Source of the DNA: Fragilaria crotonensis
Taxonomy: Eukaryota; Bacillariophyta; Fragilariophyceae; Fragilariales; Fragilariaceae
DNA length: 56,051 bases
NCBI GenBank assembly: GCA_022925895.1
Contig: JAKSYS010000402.1
Span: 1-56,051 of the forward strand
Direction: 5' to 3'
Shown here piece after piece: positions 21,417 through 31,822 of this stretch (position 1 is its first letter; every line of letters starts with the position of its first letter). The notes under the pieces were generated by a model. That model saw only the letters and a list, made by a program, of their open reading frames with translations. It was not told the DNA's origin and ran no database searches. The position numbers and the translations under genes are program-made.

Positions 21417-24361
21417 ATGGATCCCATGGTGCCCATGGTGATAGATTTTGACGGCTCTATCGTGAACTCACGATTCAATGCCACCGCAAAACCCCATGAT
21501 ATCAGCGGCTACCCAATTGTCATGACTCCCACATCTGCTGAGGATGTGGCCTCTGCCGTCAAGGCCAAGGTGCTGACTAGGTGCGAGATGATTGTATCCA
21601 GTGGCATTCACTCCACGACGAATGATGCTCAGAAAGTTGGGACAGGCGCCATCGTCTTGGACATGCGATATTTCAAGGATATCAAGGTAGTACCCGCTGG
21701 AGATCATCGTCTCAACGTAGAGGTGGCGACAACATTGGGGGAACTAGGACAGTTTCTTGTTGAAAAAGGTGGTGAGTGGTTCCTTCCCCTTGGCGATAAC
21801 CTGTCCAAGAGCGTCGTGTCCACTGTGAAATTAAGCTATGAGGGTCTGTATGTCCGATCCCAAGGTTTGCTCAAAGACTTTGTAAAGAAGATTCACTTCA
21901 TCAATGAAGTGGGCCAGCCGAAGTTTTCTTCAAGTATCGATGATTTGGCAAACTTCAAGGAGAATGTTATCACTAGCTTCGAGTTTGAGTGCAAGATGAA
22001 ACCGAAGTCCCTGTGCTGCATCTGGTTCTGTATTCCCTATACCGAGACAGTCTTCAACAACCTCATAGAGAATGTCCTGCAACAGTCACCATCCTACGAC
22101 CTTCACATTCGTGTACGAAAGGACGTACACGGTATTCCTTTTGTGTGTGCTACTGTCGCTTGCAACGGTAACTTCGACGCTAAAGATTGCATTGTTGAAT
22201 ATCTGACCAATTGCGAGAATGGCACGATGAGGGAATGCAATAGCACGAAAGAGGTTGTTGAGGCATCTCTGGAAGCTGGGTTCAGCGGAGGCCTGGAATA
22301 CTATAACCTTGATTGCACAATGCATGTCCGCGAGCTATTGCAAGGGAAGGAAGGGCAATTTTGCAAGCTCGTGGAAGCTGCCTTCGGCGATGATAATTAT
22401 GGCATTTTTTGCTCTGAAGATGAAATAATTGCGGGTGTGAGCCCTGACGTTAAGATGATAGCTGGCGTGAGGCTGACCGCGACAGGCGGCGTCGAGGCAC
22501 AAGTTTATTTGTACACGGCAAAGGAGATGAGTAAGCGCGAGCGTGAGCTCAAGAAATTTGTCGAACTTGTCATGGTGCCACCCGCAGTCCCTCTGGAAGA
22601 AGCTTCTCTTCCTCCTTCCTTTGAAACGCACCCCGCGTCCTTGCGAAGTGAACGCGAGAGAGAGCTCAAGCTAATCAAACAGGTCAAAACTCCCGAAACG
22701 CAACACGGATCTGACATTCTTTCACCAAAATACCTCATGAAAAGCGCTTCTGTGCCGTCACCAAGAATCCCGAATTTCACTGGCAAAGTGTATTTGAAAA
22801 GTCATCGTGAATACGCTACTAGTACACATCAATATGCGACTTCCTCGTACCCAGATGATCAAAAGCGCATGTCGCCGCACATGGCAGCTTATCCCATGGA
22901 TGTCAAAGATGTGATGGCTGCGGTCTTGTACGCAAAAGGACAGAATAAAAAGATTGTCACGCGAAGTGGTGGTCACCAATACTGCGGTTTATCATCGGGT
23001 GGCGACGACACCATCTTGCTCATCATGGAAAAGTTTAACAAGCTCGAGGTACGAGGCAACATTGCCGTAGTGGGTCCCGGATGCCGCCTCGTCGACTTGG
23101 CCAAGGCGTTCAAGCAAAAGGGCGTAACGATTCCCCACGGAGAATGCCCTTTTGTCTGCATCGGAGGTCATGTTCAAACAGGTGGATTTGGTCACCTTTT
23201 GCGTAGTTTCGGTCTTGCGCTCGACCATGTCAAGTCTTTTGATATGGTTCTATCCAATGGCACATTGAAGACATTCTCCAGAGAGGAACGCGATGATCTC
23301 TATTGGGCCGTCCTTGGTGGAGGGCCAGGAAGCTTCGGTGTGATCACCGAGATTAGGTTCGACTGCATTAGGGATGTTGATCACCCAAAATCTTTTGGAT
23401 ACAATGGAGTCTTCTATTTTAAGGAAGATGTTTTCAAACGCGCAATGCAGGAACTTGCAAGTTGGGGACGCAAGATCTACGACTCCGATGCCAATTTTCC
23501 GGAAGATGTCGACCTCGTGTTGTCGGTTACGTCACACAGCTGGAATCCGTTTCGACCATTTCCGGTTATGCTTTTGGAAATGGTTCATGGCAACTTCAAG
23601 GGAGTGGCTCAGACAGAGGACGAAACCGACCAAGCCCGCAAGGTATTCGAAGAAACGCTGGGCAATATCGAAACAAAACCACTATTACTGCCTTATGATG
23701 AAAAGCGCTCGAGATTCCTGTCTGATATGTCCGATTCGTTCGTGCGGCAAGTTTTTTCTGGCACAACGTTCTTTGGAGATCAGGGTCGTGAATTCTCGTT
23801 TCCGTACTTGAAACGGCTCAACGTGTTTGAGAAGCCATTGACCTCAGAGTTCGTCAATGATTTCACCACATTGGTTGACGAAGTGATCAATGGCCCTGAT
23901 CGTGGAAACATAAAAGTCGTCGTCCAGATGTTTCTCGGTGGCGGACAGGTCAGAAAACTAGGCGGCGAGCAGTCGAACAACTCCATTTCTGGTCGAAATT
24001 ACACGGTTGGTGTTGTGTTTGACATTTTTTACAACGATAAAACGGACGGAATGAAAGCCAAGGCAGAAGATTTTCAAAGAGGATGGGAGATCTAGTTTAT
24101 AGGGAGTTAGATGGTGGAAGAGAAATTCGAATGCAATGGGGATCGTTTGGAATAACAAACATGAATGACGTGTGGGAGTACTACTACGACGATAAAGCGC
24201 ACTATGAAAAGCTGCAGAAAATCAAGAAAGAAACAGACCCGGGGGATATGTTCCATACTAGCTTCACGGTGCAGCTCCCTCCTGCTGACTTGGAGAGTCA
24301 AAGGCGCCTCCACGGCGACACTGACGGCAGTGATAGCAACAAGAAACGGAAGACTAAGTGA
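21417..24361 (+). CDS. Two-module berberine-bridge-type FAD oxidoreductase, frameshift near the C-terminus
   Basis: A single frame of 892 codons continues, after a one-base break, into a C-terminal piece to 24361 (about 980 residues in all). Residues 1-400 look like a diverged FAD-binding PCMH module (IVSSGIHSTT, VVPAGDHRLNVEVATTLGEL, LKDFVKKIHFINEVGQP). Residues about 460-890 are a complete module: RSGGHQYCGLSSGGDD supplies the His and PHGECPFVCIGGHVQTGGFG supplies the Cys used for bicovalent FAD attachment in berberine-bridge-like enzymes. The end, WGSFGITNMNDVWEYYYDD through DPGDMFHTSF (24136-24270), is the typical BBE C-terminal segment but lies in another frame; the break is at 24070-24090 near TTTT and AAA runs. 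The N-terminal module lacks the second covalent-FAD motif and is probably non-catalytic. No signal peptide is seen. The oxidised substrate (sugar, alcohol or alkaloid-like) is unknown. Confidence 0.85.
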
Positions 24362-24696
24362 TGATGTGTTGAGTGTATCGATCCCGCGCTGCGTGCATGC
24401 AACAGCAAAGCATTCAACACAATACGAAAGAAAAACAATCTATAATCCGTAGCCAGGTACGACTCTCATCGGAAGTGCGAGTGTAACGCATAGGCTCTTC
24501 ATTGTGCTTCTGTAGCATTACATACGACTACACGTAATCTGGAGTACAGCAATACATCAAATTGCGGCTCCCGGAAGTGCCAAGTGAACGCTTGTTGTTT
24601 TGTACTTGAAATGCCAGTAGCCAGTAGCGAATACTCGTTTCGTACTGCATGCTACGCCGTTCTACTATCATACTTGTAGTGCCAGGTATGCAGGCG
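24362..24696. other. Intergenic region up to the retrotransposon target site
   Basis: No gene recognised. It probably includes the 3' UTR of the flavoprotein gene. The copia element begins just after it. Confidence 0.55.
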
Positions 24697-24701
24697 GAAT
24701 T
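24697..24701. repeat. Target site duplication, left copy (GAATT)
   Basis: GAATT directly precedes the TG of the 5' LTR and is repeated directly after the CA of the 3' LTR at 48970-48974. A 5-bp duplication is the normal footprint of copia integrase. Confidence 0.95.
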
Positions 24702-24957
24702 TGTTAAACATTCCGTATCGCCCTACATATTTTTACATTATCCCTATCCCTAATTACTGACGCCCGAGTGCACAGTAAAACAATACATCGATGCTCCAGT
24801 AACCAGTGCGACACTACACGACTGGAATCAAAACTCACGTCGATTCAAATCATGTTCATCTCGTTCCTCGAGTTTGTACATTGATTTTCAAACGACGCTC
24901 AACGCCTCGTTTACGAAAAACAACGCAGCCGTACGCTGCTGACCGTGATTGATATGA

Positions 24958-24989
24958 GGAGTGTTCCTGATTGTTCCAAGGAACACTCC
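24958..24989. repeat. 10-bp inverted repeat in U3 of the LTR
   Basis: GGAGTGTTCC (24958-24967) and GGAACACTCC (24980-24989) are exact reverse complements with a 12-base spacer that itself includes TTCC. The same structure is at 48328-48359 in the 3' LTR. It lies about 180 bases upstream of the TATA box and could be a protein-binding site or a hairpin. It resembles TTC/GAA heat-shock-type half-sites, but the spacing does not match the canonical array. Confidence 0.6.
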
Positions 24990-25165
24990 CCTTCAATCAG
25001 ACCTCTCATTTCGGTCGCCCTTCATTTCTTCCCACAATTGTCAATTTTTCATATTTTAGTGTCACTCACCTTTTTACTTACTGCACATATTTTTCGCACG
25101 ATGATGATGATCGACCATGACGCGTTTTTACCCGCCGTCGTCATGACATCATATACACCGTGCTG

Positions 25166-25173
25166 TATAAATA
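25166..25173 (+). promoter_or_regulatory. TATA box of the LTR promoter
   Basis: TATAAATA at LTR position 465, in a region otherwise consistent with U3. Transcription would start about 25-35 bases downstream, placing the U3/R border near 25195-25205. The 3' LTR copy is at 48536-48543. Confidence 0.6.
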
Positions 25174-25599
25174 TTAGTAGCCAGTACGACGGTACTCACT
25201 ACAACGACAATACAGCACAACACGGCGACCGGTACAACAGTACCTTTCGCACACAACTTCCTCTGCCCGTCGATAGTACGCGCACGTCTGAGTTTAACGT
25301 TACTGTACATAACGATAAACCATTAGACAGTGCCCACTATACGACACGCGATATTTCTACTAGTCAGTCTCTCGCACATTCATGTAGCGACAGAACGACA
25401 GATAGTACACATATCGTAATCTGTAGCGGTAGACAGCACTGCGTAGCTGTACCGTTTATAGATGAACTATGCAGTAGTCAGTGTCGTACTAGACACTCAC
25501 CTACTGGGGGCGTACCCCGTAACGGTTACGTCCTGGTTCTTAACCCGAACCCTATGCCGACCTGCGCGTCGCTAGGTTCCGTTAACCCGAACCATATCA

Positions 25600-25617
25600 T
25601 GGTTGCTCGCCAGACCT
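25600..25617 (+). other. Primer binding site
   Basis: TGGTTGCTCGCCAGACC begins immediately after the LTR. A primer binding site that starts TGG pairs with the 3' CCA of a tRNA. The implied tRNA 3' end is GGCGAGCAACCA; it is not the usual initiator-Met sequence and I cannot assign the isoacceptor. The stretch 25618-25874 up to the first ATG is leader sequence. Confidence 0.7.
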
Positions 25618-25874
25618 CTGTCCTGGCCCATATCCTGGACGGTCGCCGGGTTCCCTCCCCGGAAACTCCGACCTGTCTCAATTTAAATCTGGTGCCTAGC
25701 ACCGATTTAAATTGCTCTAACCCTTGTTCTTTTTCATTCCAGCCCTCACCCAATACCAGCAGTACATGTCCCTACTGCTGGGAGAAAGAAATTCTCATTC
25801 CTTGCGCTCACTTTTTTTTGCAAAACTGTTCTCACACAACTAACACTTCATCCTCAACTTTTGCAACACTCACC

Positions 25875-28800
25875 ATGGCCAACCCAGCGCCCACCCGTTC
25901 GCCTCCAACCAAGGCCAACCCTCCCTCCGCCCATTGTGTGAAGCCTACGAAGCACATGGCGAACTACGTCGCCGCCGACGGCGATTTTGCAGCTCCTTTT
26001 GATGCACTCAAAAATGCTGTTCTCCCTTGCAACACTTCAAACATCTATGTTGCAACTTCTAACCACTTCACTAACACTTATCCTACAGCTGGAACTAACA
26101 CCTTCACGCCCAAGAAGAGCACCAACAAAGCTCCAGGCGATTTTCAGCGCGCTCGCACGGCCCTGACTCCCGAGCAAGAGTCCGCCGCGATCTCGCGTTT
26201 CCTTGCACTCGTCGAGCAAGAACGCGCCCAAGACAACAAGACCAGGGTTACCTACGCCTGCAAACCCTCCAACGAAGCAGGATCTACCGAAATGGGTCGC
26301 TCCCATTCTATTTCCAACGCAAACGGCGCCACCAACGACATCGAAGCCGCCGAACCCAAAAATGACAACGACGACGACGCGCGCAATAACACTCCTTCCA
26401 CCTCCCTCCCGCGCCAAGAAGACTCCCTACTCGCCTCCTACAAAAGGCCTATCAAGAAACAACGTGTTAGCTTTGATACCAAAGTTGCAATCATCAAGAA
26501 CAAGCACTACAATGAAGTCGCGAAATGCGACTCTTTCAAGATCCCGGCGTTTGACGCCGAAGACCTCTCCAACGACAAGAGGGGTACCATTCCAACCGCC
26601 TTTGACAGTGCTTTCCAATGCACTTCTCCAATCCGCAATCCGACGATTACTCGTAGAGAAATCGTCGAATCCGCGAAGCCCATCAAGTTATTTCAAGAAA
26701 ACGCACGTTTCACTACCGTGCTCCCCGAAGACGCTCTCCCCCGAGAATTCTGACGACGCCATCCTCTCCGGCGACGAAAGAGCTTTCGAACAAGACCTCA
26801 CTGACCTTAATCCGCCAGAAATTGGCGGAGAACGAGACGAAACAGTGACGGCAACAATGGATGACAACCATTCCAAAAAACGCAAATTCATGTATGGCGC
26901 CGACAACGAGTATACACCCGCGACGCCAGAACATGTGGTTTTTCCTCCTGGTACTGTTTTTACGGCGGTCTCTACGACAGACGAACAGTTCTTTCGCGAG
27001 TACTGCCCTTCTACGCCTGGGCACGCTACGCGCTTCTTCCCACACCGCATCAATGCGGTCATACACGGCGGCACAGTGTTCTTCCCTGGGACTCCGCCCA
27101 GCACAACCTCCGGCCGCACTCGCGGCATTTCAGTCACCAGTCTCCCCGACGAGAACACCCCCGTCCACGGTGACGCCATCAATGGCCCCGGTCACAACGA
27201 CGGCATTGGTCCGATGTCCGAGCGCGATCCCGGAATCGAAAATGCCGTTAACCCCAACTTCAACGACGACATTTGCGAAAATGTCCTTGCTGTAGTTAAC
27301 ATGTCAGCCAATACCTCTATCTACTCGCCGCCTGCGCTGAGTAGTAGACGTAGCGTGCATTTGTACATGCCTGAACTCACACGTACGTCATGTCCTACTC
27401 ACACTGCCCTCACAGACGGAATCCGAACAAAACCAATGGACGAAATATTCATCAAGACTCCTCCCCAGGACGAAAAATCGAAATTCCCTACGTCGAATTG
27501 CCCTCCCACGGACACCACCCACGCGTCTGTGGACATGCTGACGTCTACGTTTCCAGCACAGCCACACGCAATGTCCGCCTTCCATCGCCCGGACACCAAG
27601 ATCTACGGTGAGACAGACAAGACGAACAAGAAAACTACCCGCTTTTCGTCAGTCACATATCACAATTTTTCATCCAAGAAAACTGCAGCCCCTACAAACT
27701 GCAACCCCTTTTATTTTCAACCCATCTCTGAAGACCCTCATATTTTTCATCCCATCGTCGACAGCGACGACTACGAGACATCATCTACCGCGTGCAACGC
27801 CTCACGTCTCATTCAAGACCCTGAAGCTTTTAGGATCCCAACGCCCTTCAGCTTCGACAGACATCCATCTCCCTTCACGTTTGCATCCGAAACTTTTTCG
27901 CCTTTATTCTCCCACTTCACCGCCACCGACGGCGCCTACGACTGCCTTTCTACGACTACAGGCATCACCAACTTCGTCGAAGCCATGTCAAGTGATCACC
28001 CTACGGATCCCTACCGACTTGACACTCCGTTTGTCCCCCTACCGACAGACAGCACATTGGACCCAATCCACCATGTGCCCTTCCTGCAGCACTCCTCTGA
28101 GCTTGACTCAAGGACTAACCCTCATGCTGCCCTCTTATATTACCCTGATGCAACTTTACAGGATAATGTTAATGGGCCGGTCACCATGCGCAATCTACCT
28201 GCATGCGTTGACGTTAGCATCACCGCTGCATCCTTCTGCCTCCGATACATCCAATCGGACGCCGCGACCAAGAAATGTATCCGTGACCTCACTACGGACC
28301 ACCTACGTCATTTCTTCCGCGAACTTCACCCCGTCCTAACTGTGGATCATACAACTATTGCTGACAATGATGACAGCATTGAGTACATCCAATGTATGCA
28401 ACACACCTTGAACAGGACTACCAACTTAGTCATGGACAATTTACCTGCTGAATTGCTCCAAACTAACTTCCCAGATGGCACCCCTGCCTCTTATCTGAGT
28501 CTCCTGACTGATCATGAGCCAGACACCCCAGGCCATGAATGTGCCCTTGCCATTCTCTATGCCTTCAAGACACTGCATCTTGTTCACTTTCTGACCTACC
28601 CTTCAAGTCAAGATTCCACTTTCAAGTTTATGCCACATGACCTCTCTGACATCATCCGGAATGTGCCATCCTTTGCGACAGCACTGCGTTTATTTCCCAA
28701 CCGAAGTAATTTCAGAGACGTCCCCTGCATTCATTCACACTTTCTTTCAGGACCAGCAAGTTGCTTCCAACCCCTTCGACAAGCGACAAGACAGCCAACG

Positions 28801-29050
28801 CTCATCCTACAATGAGCATCCTACCAACTTTGGCTCAACTTCACTATTTGCCTTCACTTATTCTCCGCTTGTGAACGGCTTTGGTGACCCATCTCCCGAA
28901 GTCCCACCTAGAAGCTCTCTAGCTGCTAGGTCCCTCATCTCAGCTGCCCTCCAACACCATGCATCTCTCTCTACCAAGGTCACCAATGGTGATGACCCAG
29001 ATTTGCAACCTACCAACATCATTCTTGGAGCCCTACCCCAGCTGACATGA
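25875..29050 (+). CDS. Copia 5' extension: long Pro/Thr/Asp-rich protein of unknown function
   Basis: The first ATG after the primer binding site is 25875 (MANPAPTRSPPTKANPP). The frame stays open to a CCCCC run at 26738-26742, where dropping one C continues it directly as LPENSDDAILSGDERAFEQ; it then runs to about 28740 and, after another single-base change, to a stop at 29050. The product is about 1,050 residues. The first half is low-complexity, rich in Pro, Thr, Ser and Asp, with basic words (YKRPIKKQRVSFD, KKRKFMYG). A motif with FPPGTVF and FFPGTPP recurs around 26940-27095. From about 28180 the sequence becomes more globular (VDVSITAASFCLRYIQSDAATKK). No known domain is recognised. Ordinary copia elements have no such protein before Gag, so this is an acquired or expanded region. 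Confidence 0.6.
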
Positions 29051-31453
29051 TCTTCAACTACCATTGCTCTGCCTTCCCAATGGCTACTCTACCTACAACT
29101 GAGCAGCTCAATGGCAACACTACCTATGCAATGAACCCTGCTACCACCCTAGCAGTGAACTTTGTGATTTGTCGAGATATATCTCCAAATTACCTCCAAG
29201 AGATCGACATCCCCGCTGGAAACCATCAATATTCCTCGGACAAGTCCCACTTCATCCCAATTTCTACCAACACCTACAACTACTCGATCGACTTTCTACC
29301 AGATCATGAGTATCTACTCTTCCGTGTTGTCAAGACTCTCGATGTTATCGATCCCCAACGTGTGCTACCGCAGACCCCAGAACCATCCAATGTTCTCATC
29401 TTCCAAGGTACACACTCAGAGAACCCATCCTACACCTCTGGATCTCAAGTTGAACTGCCTATTCCAAAGGAAGGAGCACACACCTTCCCTATCATCTATG
29501 ATTCTGGCAATCTGCCCATCATTTTTGATCACAGAAATGGCAATGTTGAACCCTACACTTCAACCACAGTTCAAGCCCTTTTTCAGACTCAAGCTTGCAT
29601 TCCTATGACTGCAAACTATGAAGCAAATCAATGGGCATGTCCTAACAATCCCAGTCAACTTTGGCGCCAGTCAAACCCTGTCCACCATGTTGTTGATGAT
29701 CCTCACACTGTTCCCTTGATCTTGCTATCAGACTTATCAAGTTATCACCACGAAACGTGGATCCGACAATGTCTACCGCGCTTGGGCCTTGCCACATCTT
29801 CAAGACGCCCTCCAAAAGCCGGCTGATCAGATCAAACACAATCGCTTTTCATTTCTCTGGCAACAGCACAATCACCCAGAATACCCATACACAAACAAGA
29901 CTCCAGAATTACTCCTTAATGTCATTCCTGGTGAGTCCAGTTCCTTGTGTTCTGACAATGAAAGCACAGCCAAATCTATTACTTGCAACTCACTTATCCC
30001 TCCTGGCCACAGACACAATGATGTGAATGTAGCAACAGAGGATAATTGCAATGTAATTAGATATGAATTGGAAAAACAACAATGTCCTCTTGAACACAAT
30101 GCATTAGTTGTTCTAACACGCAGATCATCGCTTCTACCGGAAAACAACCCGGGAATCGAACCTGCAACCCCCAATCCTGAAAACTCAGACAGTTCTACCG
30201 AAATTGACGAAACAGAACATGAAACGTCAGCAATTCCTGAAAACTCACCCATTTCTGACACTCCTGCCCCTTTTATTGACACTTCGCCACAAAATCCGAC
30301 AGAAAATCCGTCGAATCCCTTGCAGCGTCTGTCACGTGCAGTCGGACAAATTCTAACACCAAAAACCCCCTTGTCCGACACAGCAGACCAAACCCAGCCT
30401 CCACCCGCTGAAATTGTTCCCAAAACACCAACGTCAAGACCAAACGCTCCGTTACCGACAAAACGCTCAGAAACTCACCCAACGTTCGCTTACCCGCCAA
30501 GACAAGAGACATTCTTCGACAACGACGACCAAGACGACGAACAAGAAGACGACAACGGACCGCCTCAGATTCCCTTAGGTTCTCCTGATGCCCTGACTTC
30601 ATCAACAAGAACCGACTTCACATATCCTCCGATTGAAGATCTGACAAGAACGCTCCTGAAATACGCCAAGACTGCAAACCTTCGAAAGCTGAACTATCCA
30701 AGTGATCTTCTCCAACGACGACGTCAGTTCAATGCCTTTATGGACAACCTTCGAATTGTTTGCAACATATCCCCATGGACACGCAATGTCTTTGACCTCT
30801 GGCCAAAGCAAATCAGCTACTCCCATCCATGCATTGGCACAGCACTCTACAACCTGATCTTCACCAACATCAGTGATCCTTGCCAGAAGCACATCATTGA
30901 CTGTCCACCTGATGCCAGAACTGCCATTCTGACTCTAAGACGTCATTGTGCTCCACTCACCCAAGATCACATTGAACGCACGCGCGAATCCTTCTACTCG
31001 ATCAAACAAGGTCACCAAGAAGTTGCGACATCATACTTGAATCGCATTCGGACTCTAACGCGCGACTGCTATCATGCCGGTATCCCTAACACCGATGCCG
31101 ACATTATCAAGCGAACCATCCGTGGCGGCAGCAATCACCACTTTTATGCTGCTTCCTACCAACGTTTTGACGCCGACATCCGTCGAGCTGAGTTGAATGA
31201 CGAAGAACTACCCACTTTTGCGGAACTTGAGAGCCACCTGCTGAACATCGACGACTCGCGTGGACTCACTCTCCCTTCCCAAAATCAACGCAATTACAAC
31301 CAGCATGCAAATTCTGCACGTCAACCGTTTTCAAACCAATCCTCTCGCCCTCGCCAAGGCACAACACGCGTTTTCACACCACGCCAACAACATGCCTTCA
31401 GTTCTATGATGCGACCGTACACTGCTTCAAACAACAGACCACCGCATCGACCA
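29047..31453 (+). CDS. gag: Copia Gag region, interrupted by the nested transposon
   Basis: ATG 29047 overlaps the stop of the preceding frame as ATGA (29047-29050). The first part, to about 29755, is uncharacterised; a one-base frame change then leads into a frame that continues to 31453. After an acidic, Pro-rich linker with PENS repeats (about 30170-30600), residues encoded by about 30600-31260 look like a copia Gag core (UBN2/retrotran-gag type: LLQRRRQFNAFMDNLRIV, then AILTLRRHCAPLTQDHIERT, FYSIKQGHQEVATSYLNRIR). The tail is Gln/Asn/Arg-rich (31260-31453) and leads to a CCHC knuckle, which now lies 12 kb away at 43934 because the second transposon is inserted at codon CCA 31451-31453. 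With the insert removed the frame would be restored. Confidence 0.75.
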
Positions 31454-31463
31454 CATCAGAAGG
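31454..31463 (+). repeat. Left terminal inverted repeat of the nested transposon
   Basis: CATCAGAAGG, exact reverse complement of 43700-43709. The next 16 bases match the right end imperfectly (about 10 of 16). The stretch 31464-31822 is the non-coding left end, with subterminal ATGGTACA words and a TATA box. Confidence 0.85.
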
Positions 31464-31709
31464 TTGGGGCTTTTACAGTTGGACATAAATGGTACAATTT
31501 TGTAGTTTTCAATGGTACATTTCCTACAAAACTTCACATGTCTACAGTACATGCTGTAAAAAATTGTATCATTTTGAATTTGAATGAATCTTTTTTGTTT
31601 GGCGCGTCACAAGTGCTACACATGACAAACTAACATCGCGTTTCCGTTACACTTTTCTTCCCTCCCCACCGGCAGTGATTTCCCGCCCCCCACAGATGTT
31701 ACGACTATG

Positions 31710-31718
31710 TATAAAATA
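31710..31718 (+). promoter_or_regulatory. Candidate TATA box for the transposase gene
   Basis: TATAAAATA lies 105 bases before the ATG at 31823, inside the element, so the transposase would carry its own promoter. Confidence 0.5.
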
Positions 31719-31822
31719 CACTCCAATGATAACAATCCACAGTCGTTATTTAAAAGAATGCACACTACCTACATAACGATCTCACCGCTCACTCCATTGC
31801 CTTACTCACAAGATCAGCATCG

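Larger units (their letters stand above)
24702..25599 (+). repeat. 5' LTR of the copia element
   Basis: 898 bp, TGTTAAAC...ATATCA. It aligns without gaps to 48072-48969 with three substitutions: 25012/48382 (C/T), 25246/48616 (T/C) and 25559/48929 (G/A). It contains a TATA box at 25166 and an inverted repeat at 24958-24989. The long open frame that crosses it is not a gene: it has no domain and runs through the LTR boundary. Confidence 0.97.

Noticed and set aside
22335..22979. Minus-strand open frames inside the flavoprotein gene
   Set aside because: They are antisense shadows of a long conserved coding frame.
24945..25874. Long open frame running through the 5' LTR into the internal region, and a 246-codon copy in the 3' LTR
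   Set aside because: It covers LTR control sequence, crosses the LTR border and has no domain. The coding start is more likely ATG 25875.
26738..26742. Programmed frameshifting in the copia 5' frame
   Set aside because: The site is a plain C run without the usual slippery heptamer, and similar one-base breaks occur in unrelated host genes.
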